From NCBI GenBank assembly GCA_030770545.1, contig CM061091.1:6504501-6568500 (forward strand): DNA of 64,000 nucleotides, read 5' to 3'. How positions within the stretch are numbered: position 1 is the first letter of the stretch; each line of letters begins with the position of its first letter. Position numbers and translations under genes: made by a program. A model generated the notes under the pieces. That model made no database searches. It worked only from the letters and a program-made list of their open reading frames with translations, and was not told where the DNA came from. This document shows, piece by piece, positions 31,944 through 44,200 of this stretch. The stretch comes from Macropodus opercularis (taxonomy: Eukaryota > Chordata > Actinopteri > Anabantiformes > Osphronemidae).

Positions 31944-34476
31944 GTATCCACTCTGAACATGATCACATAATTATTACGGCAGTGTTGTCTTATAAAACAC
32001 AAACAAACGTGTTGGACAGACATTTTCTCAATCGTTTACTCTCCTTTTTTTCTTCATCAGCCTGACAATCTTGCTCAGAAGCTCCCAAATTTAATTGAGC
32101 TGTAAGTACACATCTAAACCATATATATATGTAATTAATGTTTAAGGGCATTTTTTTGTTCTGTGAAATTGCTAAAGCTTTCTGTATTTATCATAGGTTG
32201 ATTTTGTAAACACTATCACACAGAGGCTGAAATTCTGAACTTTACATGAAACTGTTCTCTGTGAACATCATAACGTTTGTACAGGAAAGATGGTGCTGAT
32301 TCTTTTTTTTCCCTTTTAAGGTATTTGCACTCGAACAACATAGTAATTATTCCAGAAGGTAAGGCCTCTACTTTGTCATCATAACTTGCTAGTGTCTGAC
32401 AAGTTTTGTATAACCCAGTAAATACTCAATAACACACAAATGCTAAATCCTAAGCTTTTTATGGTTTTAAGCTAAGTTTGTAAAACTGGATTCACCTATA
32501 GTAACTAGCAGGAAAACAACTTTGACCCCTTGTTGCAGCAAGAGCATTTCCAGGAAATGCAGTAGTAGGTAAAACTGTTTTTGTTCCTCAGCCATTGGAA
32601 ACCTGGCCAGGCTGCAGTCCCTGGACTTGAGCAATAATGCTCTCCAGCTCCTTTGTCCTGAGATTGGACGATTGAGGTCCCTACGCCACCTGAGACTGTC
32701 TAATAACCATCTGAAGTGTCTTCCTCCAGGTAAAACTGAAAGCAAGATATTTTGTTGTAATTGTCTTGTTTGCCAGCAGAGGGCAGAGACAGCGTTGAAT
32801 AGAAATGGACGTTGACAACAGAATTTGGACTATATTACAACTACAACTAAAGCTAAAAATAAATGTCATTTTATGTAAGTTCTCTTTGTTGTTTAGCAAA
32901 TATTGTAAGACCTTTAATATTTTAATCACACATAATTTATAACATTAAATAACTAAATAATCAGAAAACTTTGTCCACAGATCAACCCTGTGCTATTATT
33001 AAAAAAATGCTAAATCAAATGATAGAGAATTGCCAGTTGACCCACAATAGGCTTCATTGTCGGTTACTTTTCCAAAGATGCTTCTGTCAGTACAGTCTCA
33101 CTATCGACCAGACAGAGATCTGTATACTTGTGTTTGTACTATGCCTTCAGAGATTGGTGATCTGCAGGAGCTGGAGACTCTTGATGTGTCTATGAACCAG
33201 TTGATGTCGCTACCAGGTCGGCTACACCGCTGTCTGTCACTTCAGAACCTGACAGCGGATCACAACTTGCTCAGCCTTGTTCCTCGACAGATGTGCTGGC
33301 TTCACCGCCTCAACCAGCTCTCCATGGCAGCTAACAGACTGACATTTCTGCCACTTGGTCAGTGCTGTGTGTCTTCTTATCTGTGCGTTGCCATAGTGAT
33401 GTAGGTAAGAGCATCCGTGTATGCTGTGTGTTTCAGATCTGGGCAGATCACGGGAGCTGCAGTTTGTGTTTGTGGACAACAACGTGGATCTAAAAGGCCT
33501 CCCCTCCTACTTGTATAACAAGGTCATCGGTTGTAGCGGGTAACAGCTTCTCAGGCAGCTAACATCCAGATATGTCAGGATAGCTATAAGTTATACTTCC
33601 AGTTTTATAATATGTATTCAACATTGTACATTAAGAATGATGATAAATGGAATTATGTAGTCAACAAAAACATGTTAGACACTATATTTATGTTCACAGC
33701 ATTTGAAGACTTGTGTTTTTATACACACTTAAAATATTTGAGTAAATATTCTTTACTTTTTTGCATGACCCCAGTTGGAAAACTGAGATTAATGTCAGAT
33801 TAAATCTATTATTCCTAGCTCTGAATATAGTGTCTGCGCTGTTCCTGTACAGATGTGGTATGTCACCCCATGTACTTGAGGGTGACCTTGGTGAGGTGCT
33901 TAGTGAAGCACTGAGTGAGGTTCTGTTTGGGCTTCCAGCTGAAGTCAAGGCTGTTGGCTCAGAGAAGGATAATGTGGTTCCCCTGGAGGAGCTCTCCATG
34001 AGGGCCTTGCACCGCATTTACCACAACTGTCCAACAGGTGAGAAGTCATCCTATTTGTTTGAACTTTACCGTAGTGGAGGCTTGTTTTCCAACATTCCGT
34101 CTGAGGAAACTACTTTTACATGTTTCCTGTACTTTTGTGTATTCAGATCTCAACCTGCTGCCTCACATCACCCTCCCAAAGAGCCTGCTGGACCTGCTTC
34201 AGTTCCCTCTTGGACATTGTCACCGCTGCAGCCAAGCCATGTTCACCATCATCTACCCCAAACTCTTCCCTCTCCGTGACACTGTATTGGCAGGAGTGCA
34301 CCGCAGGTTAGAACTAAATATATTTATTTACAAATATAACATTTATGTGTATATATTGTGATTCTAATTCTTCCCAACTCATTTTCTTTTCTTCTCTCCT
34401 CTTTAGGTCAACCGTCAGTTTTGTGGCTTATTGCTGTTCGAGTCACTGCCTCCGGAGCTTTAACCTCCAGGGCTGA
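31776..34476 (+). CDS. lrrc28: Leucine-rich repeat-containing protein 28, complete
   Basis: Nine exons join in phase (31776-31943, 32061-32101, 32321-32358, 32592-32729, 33151-33357, 33437-33539, 33853-34037, 34147-34306, 34407-34476) to give 369 aa, close to the human length of about 367. Residues about 20-225 are leucine-rich repeats (for example LPNLIELYLHSNNI, LQSLDLSNNAL, LRHLRLSNNHL, LETLDVSMNQL), ending in the family signature LKGLPSYLYNKVIGCSGC. The C-terminal part carries cysteine pairs C230/C233, C318/C321 and C356-C357/C361. No signal peptide or membrane helix is seen, so it is probably cytosolic. The molecular function is not established. The ATG at 31776 matches the family N-terminus (KHKNLFLNY-type motif follows). 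It lies directly after igf1r on the same strand. Confidence 0.96.
32061..32101 (+). CDS. lrrc28: lrrc28 coding exon 2
   Basis: 41-bp microexon encoding PDNLAQKLPNLIE; borders catcag| and CT|gtaagt. Confidence 0.93.
32321..32358 (+). CDS. lrrc28: lrrc28 coding exon 3
   Basis: 38-bp microexon encoding YLHSNNIVIIPE, the consensus core of a leucine-rich repeat; borders tttaag| and GAAG|gtaagg. Confidence 0.93.
32592..32729 (+). CDS. lrrc28: lrrc28 coding exon 4
   Basis: 138 bp encoding two repeats with IGNLARLQSLDLSNNAL and EIGRLRSLRHLRLSNNHL. Confidence 0.95.
33151..33357 (+). CDS. lrrc28: lrrc28 coding exon 5
   Basis: 207 bp encoding three repeats (LETLDVSMNQL, LQNLTADHNLL, LNQLSMAANRL). Confidence 0.95.
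33437..33539 (+). CDS. lrrc28: lrrc28 coding exon 6
   Basis: 103 bp encoding LGRSRELQFVFVDNN and LKGLPSYLYNKVIGCS, the end of the repeat domain. Confidence 0.95.
33853..34037 (+). CDS. lrrc28: lrrc28 coding exon 7
   Basis: 185 bp. Encodes a less conserved acidic segment (EGDLGEVLSEALSEVLFG) and then LPAEVKAVGSEKDNVVPLEE, the conserved part. Confidence 0.94.
34147..34306 (+). CDS. lrrc28: lrrc28 coding exon 8
   Basis: 160 bp encoding LPKSLLDLLQFPLGHCHRCS and MFTIIYPKLFPLRDT, conserved C-terminal region with a CxxC pair. Confidence 0.95.
34407..34476 (+). CDS. lrrc28: lrrc28 coding exon 9 (stop TGA)
   Basis: 70 bp encoding STVSFVAYCCSSHCLRSFNL and the stop. The double cysteine plus CxxxC is conserved in the family. 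Confidence 0.95.
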
Positions 34477-37345
34477 TAATTTTTGGTGGGACATATTGTG
34501 TTCACATGGCTCCAAAGCAATGATTCAATACAGAGACAGACCAAAACATGCATGGTGGTGTTTTGTAAAATTACTGTTTCTTCATTTCATTTTTTCACAT
34601 AGCATTAATGATGGATTTATCTTTTACAGTATCAGCATATAAGCATTTGGTTTTACTCATTACTGAAGAACATAGCAAGGCATATAATTTAAAACTGCAT
34701 GCTTTGATACAGGATATGAAGCAGTAGCAGCCTTTGCCATTAGTTTTTCAACAGACCTGTTGCTCATGTTTCCATAGAGGATCACATGCAGCAAATGTTT
34801 GAACTGGAACATACATTTAGAACACAAATACTTGGTGATCTGTCTTCTGAAACTATTTATCAAGTCTAAATGATACTAGAACTTTGTGAGGTGTTAAACA
34901 TACATTAACTATAACACAGTCTCTGTAAATGTTACATGAGCCAGAAATGTCATTTGGATTGAGTTTATCGATGTTTAACATCTGCAGATGCACTCAGTTG
35001 AAAGACAAGGATTTCTCTTACTGCGTTGTACAGTTGTAATTTATAATTAGCTTTGTTTGTATTGCATTTTGCAGTAAAGGTTTACTGGTGTTTAACTTTC
35101 TCTTCAAGTGTAAATGCAACAGCTGATAAATTTCATCAGAGGTGGAAATTTCACTGTAACCGATCACATCATCTTATAATTTCCAACCTCAGCACCTTCT
35201 GCTTGCTTTATTTGGTTTTACTGCAACAGTGTTCAGCTTAAACACAAGTCTCTTCTCAAACAGCCAGTTACGTGTACTTGTTAGTGTACAGTAAGTCGCT
35301 CAGGACCGTCAAGTTCTATGTCTTCTGTGATGTGGGATTACGAATAGAAACATCTTGGCAACAGGAATGTGCTGTGTACTGCATCCCGAATCATCTTCAG
35401 CAATGCTTTGACCTAAGGTTTGCTTTTTCGAAGTGTTCTCGGTGTTATGCTATGTGCTATGGTGCAATTACACTCTTAGGGTAGAAAGACCATGAGATTC
35501 ATAGTCAAATGTCTGGGATGGAGACATTTATCAGGAAAAAACATTGTTTTTCTGATGGTGCTGTGGAAATGAATGCCATGTTGAAGCCTAAATACCGTAT
35601 GATATGTTATAATACAAAGATGGGGAGGTTGGAGCGGAACCTCAGCGACTCCATTACTAAGATCGATGGAGTGTTCAGACAAATGCAGGACCATGATGTT
35701 CTCCTGCTGGTGCTTCAGCTTTCTGTCCTCCCACTGGGACTATCAAACGTCAGCTCACTGCATATATGGAAGAACACATTCATACTATGTGTTTGTATAA
35801 AACCCCAGGCAGGAGAGATACACACTCACAAACAAAACATAAACACACATTTTTAATACAATTTAGCTTTTGATTAATTTCTAGTGTTACCACAGTAGTT
35901 ACTAACCCTTTTCGCTCTACCTATCCTCAATTCATTCACATTGTCCTAAACATACTCGGTTTAAAGAGCGCTTTTATAGTAATTGAGCGAAATGCATAAT
36001 TCTGTGTTCAAGTGTCGCTCTGTGTTGAGCTGATATTATGAGGTGTTGTGTGGCATTTTAGACACATCCTGCAACACCAAAGTAATTTCCTGTGGTGAGT
36101 CAGACAAGGTTGAGTGTGAAGATGGGCAGAGTGGAGGATTAACAGGCCCAGCAATAACCGACTTGAGTGTTGTTCAGCCCATTGTAGATAACACGGACTG
36201 TGAAATGTCACGTAATGAATACAAAATCAGAATTTTGTTGGCATGTCTTCGCTTTAAGTTTTTAATCGTCTGTTTCAGTCTCCTGGCCTGGAGCTCTGCT
36301 CTCTGGCAAATTTGAATGTGTGTGAACATTTATACCACTTGATGTCTGATAATACATGCAGTGCAGTTTTCACCAAGAACAGGCGAGTTCTACATTTGCA
36401 TGTCTGTCTTCAGCGAGCACGGTTAAATTGAGCTTGAAAACAAGCTTTATTCAGTGATTTATTCTTCTTGCACCTTTTTCAAAGTTCATCTGCTGCTGTA
36501 GATTTATCATTTGTAATAGCAGGAATGGGCAAACTGTGGTGTGCTTAAGGTCAGTCTAAACGAGAAATCAGTGCAGTGAGATCTTATCGTGCACAGACTC
36601 ATCGCTAGCGTAGCCTGAGTCTGGGGAGAAAAGTCTTTATTGTTTGGAATTTGATGCCATTTTCCTGTGCAGCAGCGAGGACAATGTCATTCTTATGTGC
36701 ATGAGGTGCCAACAGGTTATTTAAAGGAGGTGAGTTGTGTGAAGAGAAAGGACAGGAGAAAATGAAAGAACCTGAAACAATCTGTGTCTCACTCTGTCTC
36801 AGACTCTGAATTTTAATGTTAAAACATTAGCATCTGTTTAGTGAAATGGGACGTTTTCCAGAGCCGTAAAGCATGTTTTCATATTTCTAACTAAAAGTTT
36901 ATGTCATTCTTTATTTGTACTCATTCGGTGGATTGAGATTCAGTGTAAACAATGGACTACTGTGCAGTTTGACACACACAGGTCATCCTGCAGCTCTTAC
37001 TGGGAACCAGCAGTCAGTCCAGTCGTCAACATTTAAAGAGGGCAGCGCTGCCCAGTTTATATCCGCTGTTCCTGACGTCAGAGGGCGCGGCCATTTTGTG
37101 AACACTTTCAAAGTTAATAACAATAAGGCAGGAAGTGAGTTCACATATCCATCAAATTTAAACCTATCAAAAGAATTGTTATCCAGATTGGTATAAATTT
37201 AGACAGATCTACTATTAACCACAGTTCCTCTTATTATTTGTGTTGAATGCAAGAAATATTATTTTATTGCGCATGTTATTCACATTTTGGGCAATAATCT
37301 ACACGCCGTGCATGTAATCAAAAATGTCACCACCTTTTTATTAGA
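34477..37345. other. lrrc28 3' UTR and lrrc28-snap25 intergenic region
   Basis: No canonical AATAAA was found close after the lrrc28 stop, so the transcript end is undefined. The interval shows short ORFs only; one of 115 codons at 35509 has no recognised domain. From about 36950 the sequence becomes CpG-richer and carries promoter-type motifs. Confidence 0.6.
37040..37098 (+). promoter_or_regulatory. Palindrome, full CRE and YY1-type motif cluster
   Basis: A perfect 14-bp palindrome GGGCAGCGCTGCCC (37040-37053) is followed by the full CREB/ATF palindrome TGACGTCA (37073-37080) and GCGGCCATTTTG (37087-37098), a YY1-type site. It lies about 700 bp upstream of the likely snap25 first exon and may be part of its promoter or an alternative start. 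Motifs are seen directly; use is inferred. Confidence 0.45.
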
Positions 37346-37599
37346 TGCAGTGATTAGCGCTGTTGTTGCACAGCAAGAAGGTCCAGGGTTCGATTCCCGG
37401 GGGTCAGGCAGGTGCCTTCCCGTGTCTGTGTGGGTTCTCTCCGGGTACTCTGGTTCCCTCCCACAGTCCAAAGACATGCAGATAGGCAGACTGGGTACTT
37501 TAAACTGCCCGTAGGTGTGAGTGAGAGATTGACTGTCTCCACAAGTGACTCTGTGATGGACTGGCGACACGTCCAGGTCGTAGCCCGCCTCTCCTCCGT
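37346..37599 (+). repeat. tRNA-derived SINE-like repeat, copy 1
   Basis: Starts with a tRNA-like head containing a perfect Pol III B box GGTTCGATTCC (37387-37397). It continues with a body (GGGTACTCTGG, CCTCCCACAGTCC, CTGCCCGTAGGTGTGAGTG, GATGGACTGGCGAC) that I know as a very common teleost repeat. The body is shared with copies at 59244 and 53107. It is inserted just upstream of the snap25 promoter. Confidence 0.75.
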
Positions 37600-37732
37600 T
37601 TGGCATTTAAAGTGACACGTAGGTTTTATTGTGTAAGCCACCGACAGGAAGTGTGCTCTCTGTAAACCCGTCAGGCTTGAGGCGCGCTTGTGAGGGGGGA
37701 GGGCGGTGTGTTTCCACCGGGGACGGTCCCGT

Positions 37733-37821
37733 TTACCGGAGCGACAGCGCGGACATTTTCACCCCGTGTCGAAACACGGCAAAATAAAAAGAAGAAAAAG
37801 CGGAGCCAAAAACTTTACGAG
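37733..37821 (+). promoter_or_regulatory. snap25: Candidate snap25 non-coding exon 1 and core promoter
   Basis: A CpG-rich stretch (37676-37760) leads into sequence ending ACGAG|gtaggt, a strong donor at 37821/37822. snap25 genes have a 5' non-coding exon, and the coding exon here has its own acceptor upstream of the ATG (ctctttcag ending at 47982), so a separate leader exon is required. The transcription start is not defined. Confidence 0.5.
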
Positions 37822-38198
37822 GTAGGTTTGTGTCGTTCGTTTTGTTAGTTGTGCTTCTCAGGCGGACTCGTGAAAAAATTAAAATAAAATAAATAACATC
37901 AATTAAAGTTGAATGGTGAATAAAACGTGGTTTTAAAGTTACACTGTTCTCAAGCTGAGGGTCTTTTACTTGTGGCCGGTTTGTAATATCTCTGCGATGT
38001 TGGTTGAGTGTCTCAGATTTGTCAGATTTATAAGTGTTTTTCTCGGTGTCCAAGAACAAGAGCTTCCGTCCTAAGTAGCTGTTAGGATTAATTGAAAGCT
38101 AAGGCCGCTTCTGCCACTTGTTTCTTTTATAAAGACGCGTACAGAGGCGGGTGTTTGAATGGGCTTTAAATCAAAGCTCTTTGGTGAGTCTGTTGGTG

Positions 38199-38219
38199 TT
38201 CAGCACCGCGGACAGCTCC
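38199..38219 (+). promoter_or_regulatory. RE1/NRSE-like element (REST/NRSF binding site)
   Basis: The left half TTCAGCACC and right half GGACAG occur in canonical order with the normal 2-bp gap (GC). The whole 21-mer differs from the classic RE1 consensus at two positions, one of them in the variable centre. SNAP25 is an established REST target in mammals, and the site lies about 380 bp into intron 1. REST would silence the gene outside neurons. Confidence 0.8.
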
Positions 38220-41200
38220 GTCTCCTGCAGCCTGCACGGACAGCGTTTTATTTTAACTTCGTACTTTATGTCACTGTTTTAGCTGAATGGGATGTGGACA
38301 AAAACGTCAGCTCTCTGTTTAGGGTTTTAAGTTTATCTGTTTGTTTTGAAACAGGACGGAATGAGGCAGGTCAGAGGGTGCCAATAAGATTACACGTTGG
38401 AAAACAGAGAGTTGTTTACATGGAAACCTAGAGCTCATCGGCTTCATAAAACCGACTAAACATCAGTGCTGGATGATCAGACCTCTGAACAATAGGCGGA
38501 CTACTTATCAGTAGGTTTTACTTTAGGTCTACAGTGTCAGCTGTCAGATGGGAAATGTAGTTTTGAAACAGTTTTAGTTGAAGTATATAGTCTCGTATAT
38601 TTACATTGGAGGGTTACAGTTAAAGACCAACATATTTTTTAATTGATATAACTGCTTTTCCAGGAAATGAAGGGTTATGCAAACCTTTCTCTGCCTCTCC
38701 CTCTCTGCTTCCCATTCCGATTTAATGTCAGCAAGGACAAAGAGCTCAGGCCACCTCTTAAGCAGATCAGCATATGTACACGCGTGTTGTCTTGGCAGGA
38801 AATGATTACAAAGCATTGTCATAGTAAACTGGAAGGTTTTTCACTTAACACTTTTTTGTTTTATTTTTTGTAATCCAGTCTGATAATTCATTCTAAAAGA
38901 GAGGATTTCGCATTACAGGTAGACTTACAGATAACTAAGCACAGTAACATCTAAGGCTGGGAAACTACTTTGTAATCAACCAAACACAACTTTGTTAGTG
39001 AAACAGTAAATATAGTGCAGCATGAGAAAGCTGAACCCAGGACGTGCAAATAATCAGGTTGGTGGTGAGAAAATGGTTTCTGCTAGGACAGACAGAAGAT
39101 CTGATTCCACTTCCTTCTCCTCCCCGCCCCTCACCACTCATTCCCCACTCCATCACCCTGCCCACAAGAGGTGAGAAATTACCACCAGCTGCATCTGATA
39201 AAGACTAACACACTCTTCTACCGAGTCTCTTTAATTTACTTTGTGTCATTTCTTTTTGTGCTTTGTATATTTTCTTTTGCTCCTCTCTCCTTGTTGAAAT
39301 CCAATGTAATGAGCTGCAAAAATGTCACATGGCAGAAAAAGAGCGATATCAGTGAGGGCTCTGTGTGAATCTTCTTTTTCAGCGCCTGTTGCTCACTCAT
39401 TATTATGGAGGGTGACATGTCTTTGTACTTATAAATTATGCCCTTTATTCCCGGCCATACTGTAGCTTATACTTATCCAAATGCATAAATAGTGTGAATA
39501 TTAAGAACAGTTTTAATTCTAGAGTGTGTTTATTAGCAAGTAACCAAAGTGAATTATATTACTAAGCAAACTTACATTTTGTTTGCACAGTGTAAACTAT
39601 TGTTAGGTGAAGCTATGACATGATCCTTTGTCCAGAAGAGGGAATATCCACCGGTGAGTGCTCCACCTACCCAGGAAGCAGTCAGGCCAGGTTCCTCAGT
39701 TTACAGGACACGTCATTCTGTCAACACAGCACATTTGTCTTTTTTGTGAGGTGCAGATGTTTAAAAAAACAACAACCCCCCTCCCCCCTATGCACTGAGT
39801 CATCTTATATAGTTATTTGTACTTGTTATTGAGGTGTGGGCTGAAGTCACGCAACATTATAGTGGACTTGACAAAAACAAGAGACTTTGAACTGACACCA
39901 GTGACGTGTGACATTGTTAAGTTTTCCAGAGGCGTGAAGCAGGAGTCAGTCAGAGCTGGAGAAGAATTGACATTGTGTTGTGCACATAAGCACACACACA
40001 TGCGTAAAATAATAACTGTTAGGATTTATAGGCACAAACACGAATACGGGTATACAGTACATGAATGTGCCATCAAATGCAGTGAAGAAGAGGCTGTGAC
40101 TGTAAAAAATGCTCAACCTCAAGTATTTCAAACAGAGCTTTGCAAATGTTTTATGACACAGGAAGTGAATAAATCATATTTGTTTGTGTGAAAACGGATG
40201 GATTTTGAATAGTGAAACATCATTTAGAGTAAACATAGCTTCTCCTCGCCATCTCTCTGTGTTTTGATGCTGTCTAAACAGATCATTTCACTTCTAAATT
40301 GCCACTTGTTCCTCTCTCATTAATCAGGATGACATGGTGCATCTGCAGTAAGTCTGTTTCTGTAGTAGTTAGTAGCAGTAGCAGTGTAGACATGTCTGCC
40401 TTAAGAAGAGGTTAAAATTTTGTTTTTTATTTTTAATAACTAACTAACTAACTAAACTATAACCGAAAATGTGTTGCAGGTGTGTACAAAAATGGTGTGG
40501 TTGCAGTCTTCTATGTGTATATTTGTACCTGTATGTGTTTCTGCATGTACTGTACTATATGTTCCTGTCATCGCTGTGTTAAACAGTATGTGAGGGTGGA
40601 TAAATGAACAGCATGGACAGAGCAGCTTGTTGACAGGTGTCCATTTCAATGTGTGCATGCGAGAAGTGAGTGGATGAAAAACCTGAGGAAAGCATGGTAT
40701 GGTGGAGCGAGCGAGCGAGAGAGAGAGCTCTAGGTTTTGAGAGAGCCTGTGAAAGAAAAGGAAAGCATGTATGAGGGAGGGAAAGTAAAAGACAGCGAGA
40801 GGGAGAGTGGTCCGTTATGTAAGTGTCGTGTGTGTGTTATTTCTGTGGGCCTACAGATTAATCCAGTGGGTTTTATCCTCAGTGAATGGGACAGTGGTGC
40901 TTTGCAGTGATTATCCCTGCAGGCCACACATGATTGCTTTGGATCTCATGTACGTCCCACTCTACCATGTTCCCCTGCCTGCAGATCTGTCTGCCTCTAA
41001 CATCACTGTCTGCCTAATTTATCACCAACGATTAAAACTGACAGATCATGAAACTTGAAATGTCTGTAGGTGGCAACTTAGGATGGATTTACTGTAATTA
41101 TCTTCCAGATCCAGAACAACTTGTTGAAGTTGTTTTAATGTGAGTTTTTTCATTGTGTGTTTGCCTCCTTTCTGACTGACCTTGTCTCCCTGTTTGTACG

Positions 41201-44200
41201 TTTTTGTGCTTAATCTGCCTGTCTCCACCCGCCTGCCATAGCATTCTGTCTGCCCTGCCTTGGATTATATAACGAGTAAATGTCAGAAATGCAATCTGCT
41301 CCATCATCCCTGCTCAGCTGGGACCAACATGGCTGAATGCTGGGAACCTGCCCCCTCTGTTTGTTTTGGGTCTCGTAATCCTTAGGGAAGGTGTTAAAAT
41401 CAGAGTGGACATCTTAAATGGTACATTTTTCACTCGCTGCCAGGTTCTGACCTTCCATGTATTTGCTCAGGTACTGAGTGGTGGTTGCATGCTGTTGTCC
41501 TGTGGCGTATAGCTTTTGGCCAGAAATTTCAGTAAATTGTATACAAAAAAAATAAAACAACAACATTGCAGAGGTATATACAAACACAAATAATAATAAC
41601 ATTTAAAATAACCTCTTTGATTGCAGTTCAGCGGGAAAATAGTACAAGCTCAGGCATTTATCCTCTAGATTTCCTTAGTGATTTTCCACAGCAGATTTCT
41701 CCCTATGTGTCCCTCCTGTCTCTCCATAGGGAATGTTTTAATTCGGCGAGGCCATATTGTCACGGCAGGCGTTGCTGTAGGCAAAAAAAAAAAATCAGCT
41801 CTGTGAGCAGTTTTCTACCTTGTTCATCCACTGTGTTCAACCTGGAGAGTAATCAGGTGACTCAGTTATAAAGCGTCTGACTTTCATGCCGTGTTTTTGA
41901 GTAGTTACGTTTCGATGGAATTCTGCTTTTACCTTTTTGGTTTTGATTTTAATACTAGATTAGGTCAGTCGGAATTATTGAATAATGATGCTGATAAAAC
42001 AATTACAGTAAGTTGAGGTTAACACATGACAGTTTAAATAATACATTTGTTATATGGACATGAAATATTCGTCTATACTAAACTACACCTTCACACAGCT
42101 ACACTTATACGCACAAATGTTTTCTGTATGTTTGTTATTGTTGTTAGCATGTTGCAGCTTGGTCTTAAATTTAAAACAGATAAACATATAAGAATCCTGT
42201 GATATTTATGTATTTATTACATACATACAACCAGTTACATTAAAATGACTTTGGGCAACAATTTGATGTAATTTCAGATCAAATAGGGTCCTTTCACTCA
42301 AAAGGTTTTGATTTAGGTTTCTATTTACTGTTGTGTGTCTTTCTCATCAGTTTTAATATATATCAGAACATCAGGACATCCAAGTTGTAGACTTTTAAGT
42401 TCATGCATGCGAGTGTGTAGAGCTATTGGCACAATGTATTAGCAGTCAGCCATGAAGCGGTATGTGACCTGTCTGAATAGTTTAGCCCTCAGGATCCCAT
42501 CATGCTCTCTGGCCCGGCCACGTCTTGGCATATGTGTTTATAGCTTTCAGGTTGTGGAGGTACAGCATGCATGCACTGAGATTGTGACAAAAATGCACTC
42601 AACACAAGTGGGTTTGTCTTGATGCATTTCTGTTAGTAGACTAAAAATAAATAGTCTGTTTCATGAATGTTACGATATCATGGAAAATCATTAAGTTAAA
42701 GTTTAGATATGGTGCTATAGCCTCATTAGAGCCATGTCTTGAAGTAATATATATTGTCAAAGTAATGTATGTTGCTATAAGAAATGACCCTCGAGTCAAA
42801 TGAATGAAGGACGTTCCTGAACCTTCATTTTGGTGCTGATGTATCTAATGTAATATGAAGGCTGTCTGAGGCGGAGAATGTGTGATGCTGCATGTGAAGT
42901 GGCAGTAGTTACTTTACCCTTCTGAGTTTGTATAACAATTTTGATTCTATATATTGCTCTGCTTGGTCCTGACCAGGCAAATTAGAATCAACTGACAGGG
43001 CATCAGTGAATATGAATCAGTGCGTGCAGGAGCATCTGAGCGTGTGTGTTTACGTGCATTTGTGTGTGAGTAACTGAAGGGTATCAGCCTCTCCATTTTA
43101 ACAAGAGCCTTGCTGACACTGGGACGAGTGTTTTTCTAGGGCAAGAGTAAGATCTGCATGCGTACTGGTGCATGTTAGTTTGCTATAGTGACTGCAAGGG
43201 AGCCAAGCTTGAGACAGTAAGTATCGGGGTTGTTGCTTGGCTGGACTGGATTCTGAGCGTAATTTTTATGCAGACACACTTGCTTCTGTCAGTCACACAC
43301 TATAGTACTACATACTCACACGCACGCACATAGAAAAAAATGGCACACATACTGAATGCTATGATGTCAGATGACACTGCTGATGCATTAGTAATGCTGA
43401 CCTGACCGGTTTTTGGCAAGACTGCAGTGCCAGTTTCCTCCCAGTTACACCAATCCAGCAACATGTCGTAAAACTGACCAGCAAGGTACTTGTAAAAGGA
43501 GGTGGAGCACAGTAGGTAACAGTTTCTTACGGACTTAACATTAGTTACGTCTTAACATAAATCCATTCTCAACATTTATTAGCTTGTTGTACGGTTGTTT
43601 GAGAGCAATTGTTGAGAAATGACCGCGTTGGTAGACAAGACATGAAACTTGCGGCAGAGAGAGACGAGAGGGTTGAATAAGAGTATGCTGTATGTTCCTT
43701 AAAGACGTCACCGCCCTGATTGCAAACTCATTGATATCATTCTTCTTCGGGTGTTTCTGAAGTAAGAGAAATGCAAGAATGAGGACAAACAGTCCTCAGT
43801 GCGATTTCCATTCGTGCTCTTTGATGCGTGTCCTTCCTGCAGGGCCGATGGGTCTTTCCTCCAGAAACCCTGCATAGGTTTCACGTTTGTATTTCTCACT
43901 TCTAAATAATACAAATAAGCATTGTAGGATATACTGGAACAATCCTAATTTTCAGCCAAACCTTTTCCATCCGCTCATTTTCTATTGAAAGCAGATGAGG
44001 GAGAAGTGCAGCATCAGTCCTGAAAATGCCCCAGATTTAGATTAGTGCTTCTATAAACCCGTGAGAAACATACAACTGACGAGCTGACCTGGTTTCCCTG
44101 ACTGTGAGATTTGTGCAACCACAGTGTCCTGATGTCCTATTTTCTTCACATGTTTATCTCAAGTGGGCACGATGCTTGATTGATACCAGACTTTTTGGTT

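Noticed and set aside
37346..37420. Possible tRNA gene (B box GGTTCGATTCC)
   Set aside because: The A-box region and cloverleaf are degenerate, and the sequence continues into a SINE body shared with two other loci.
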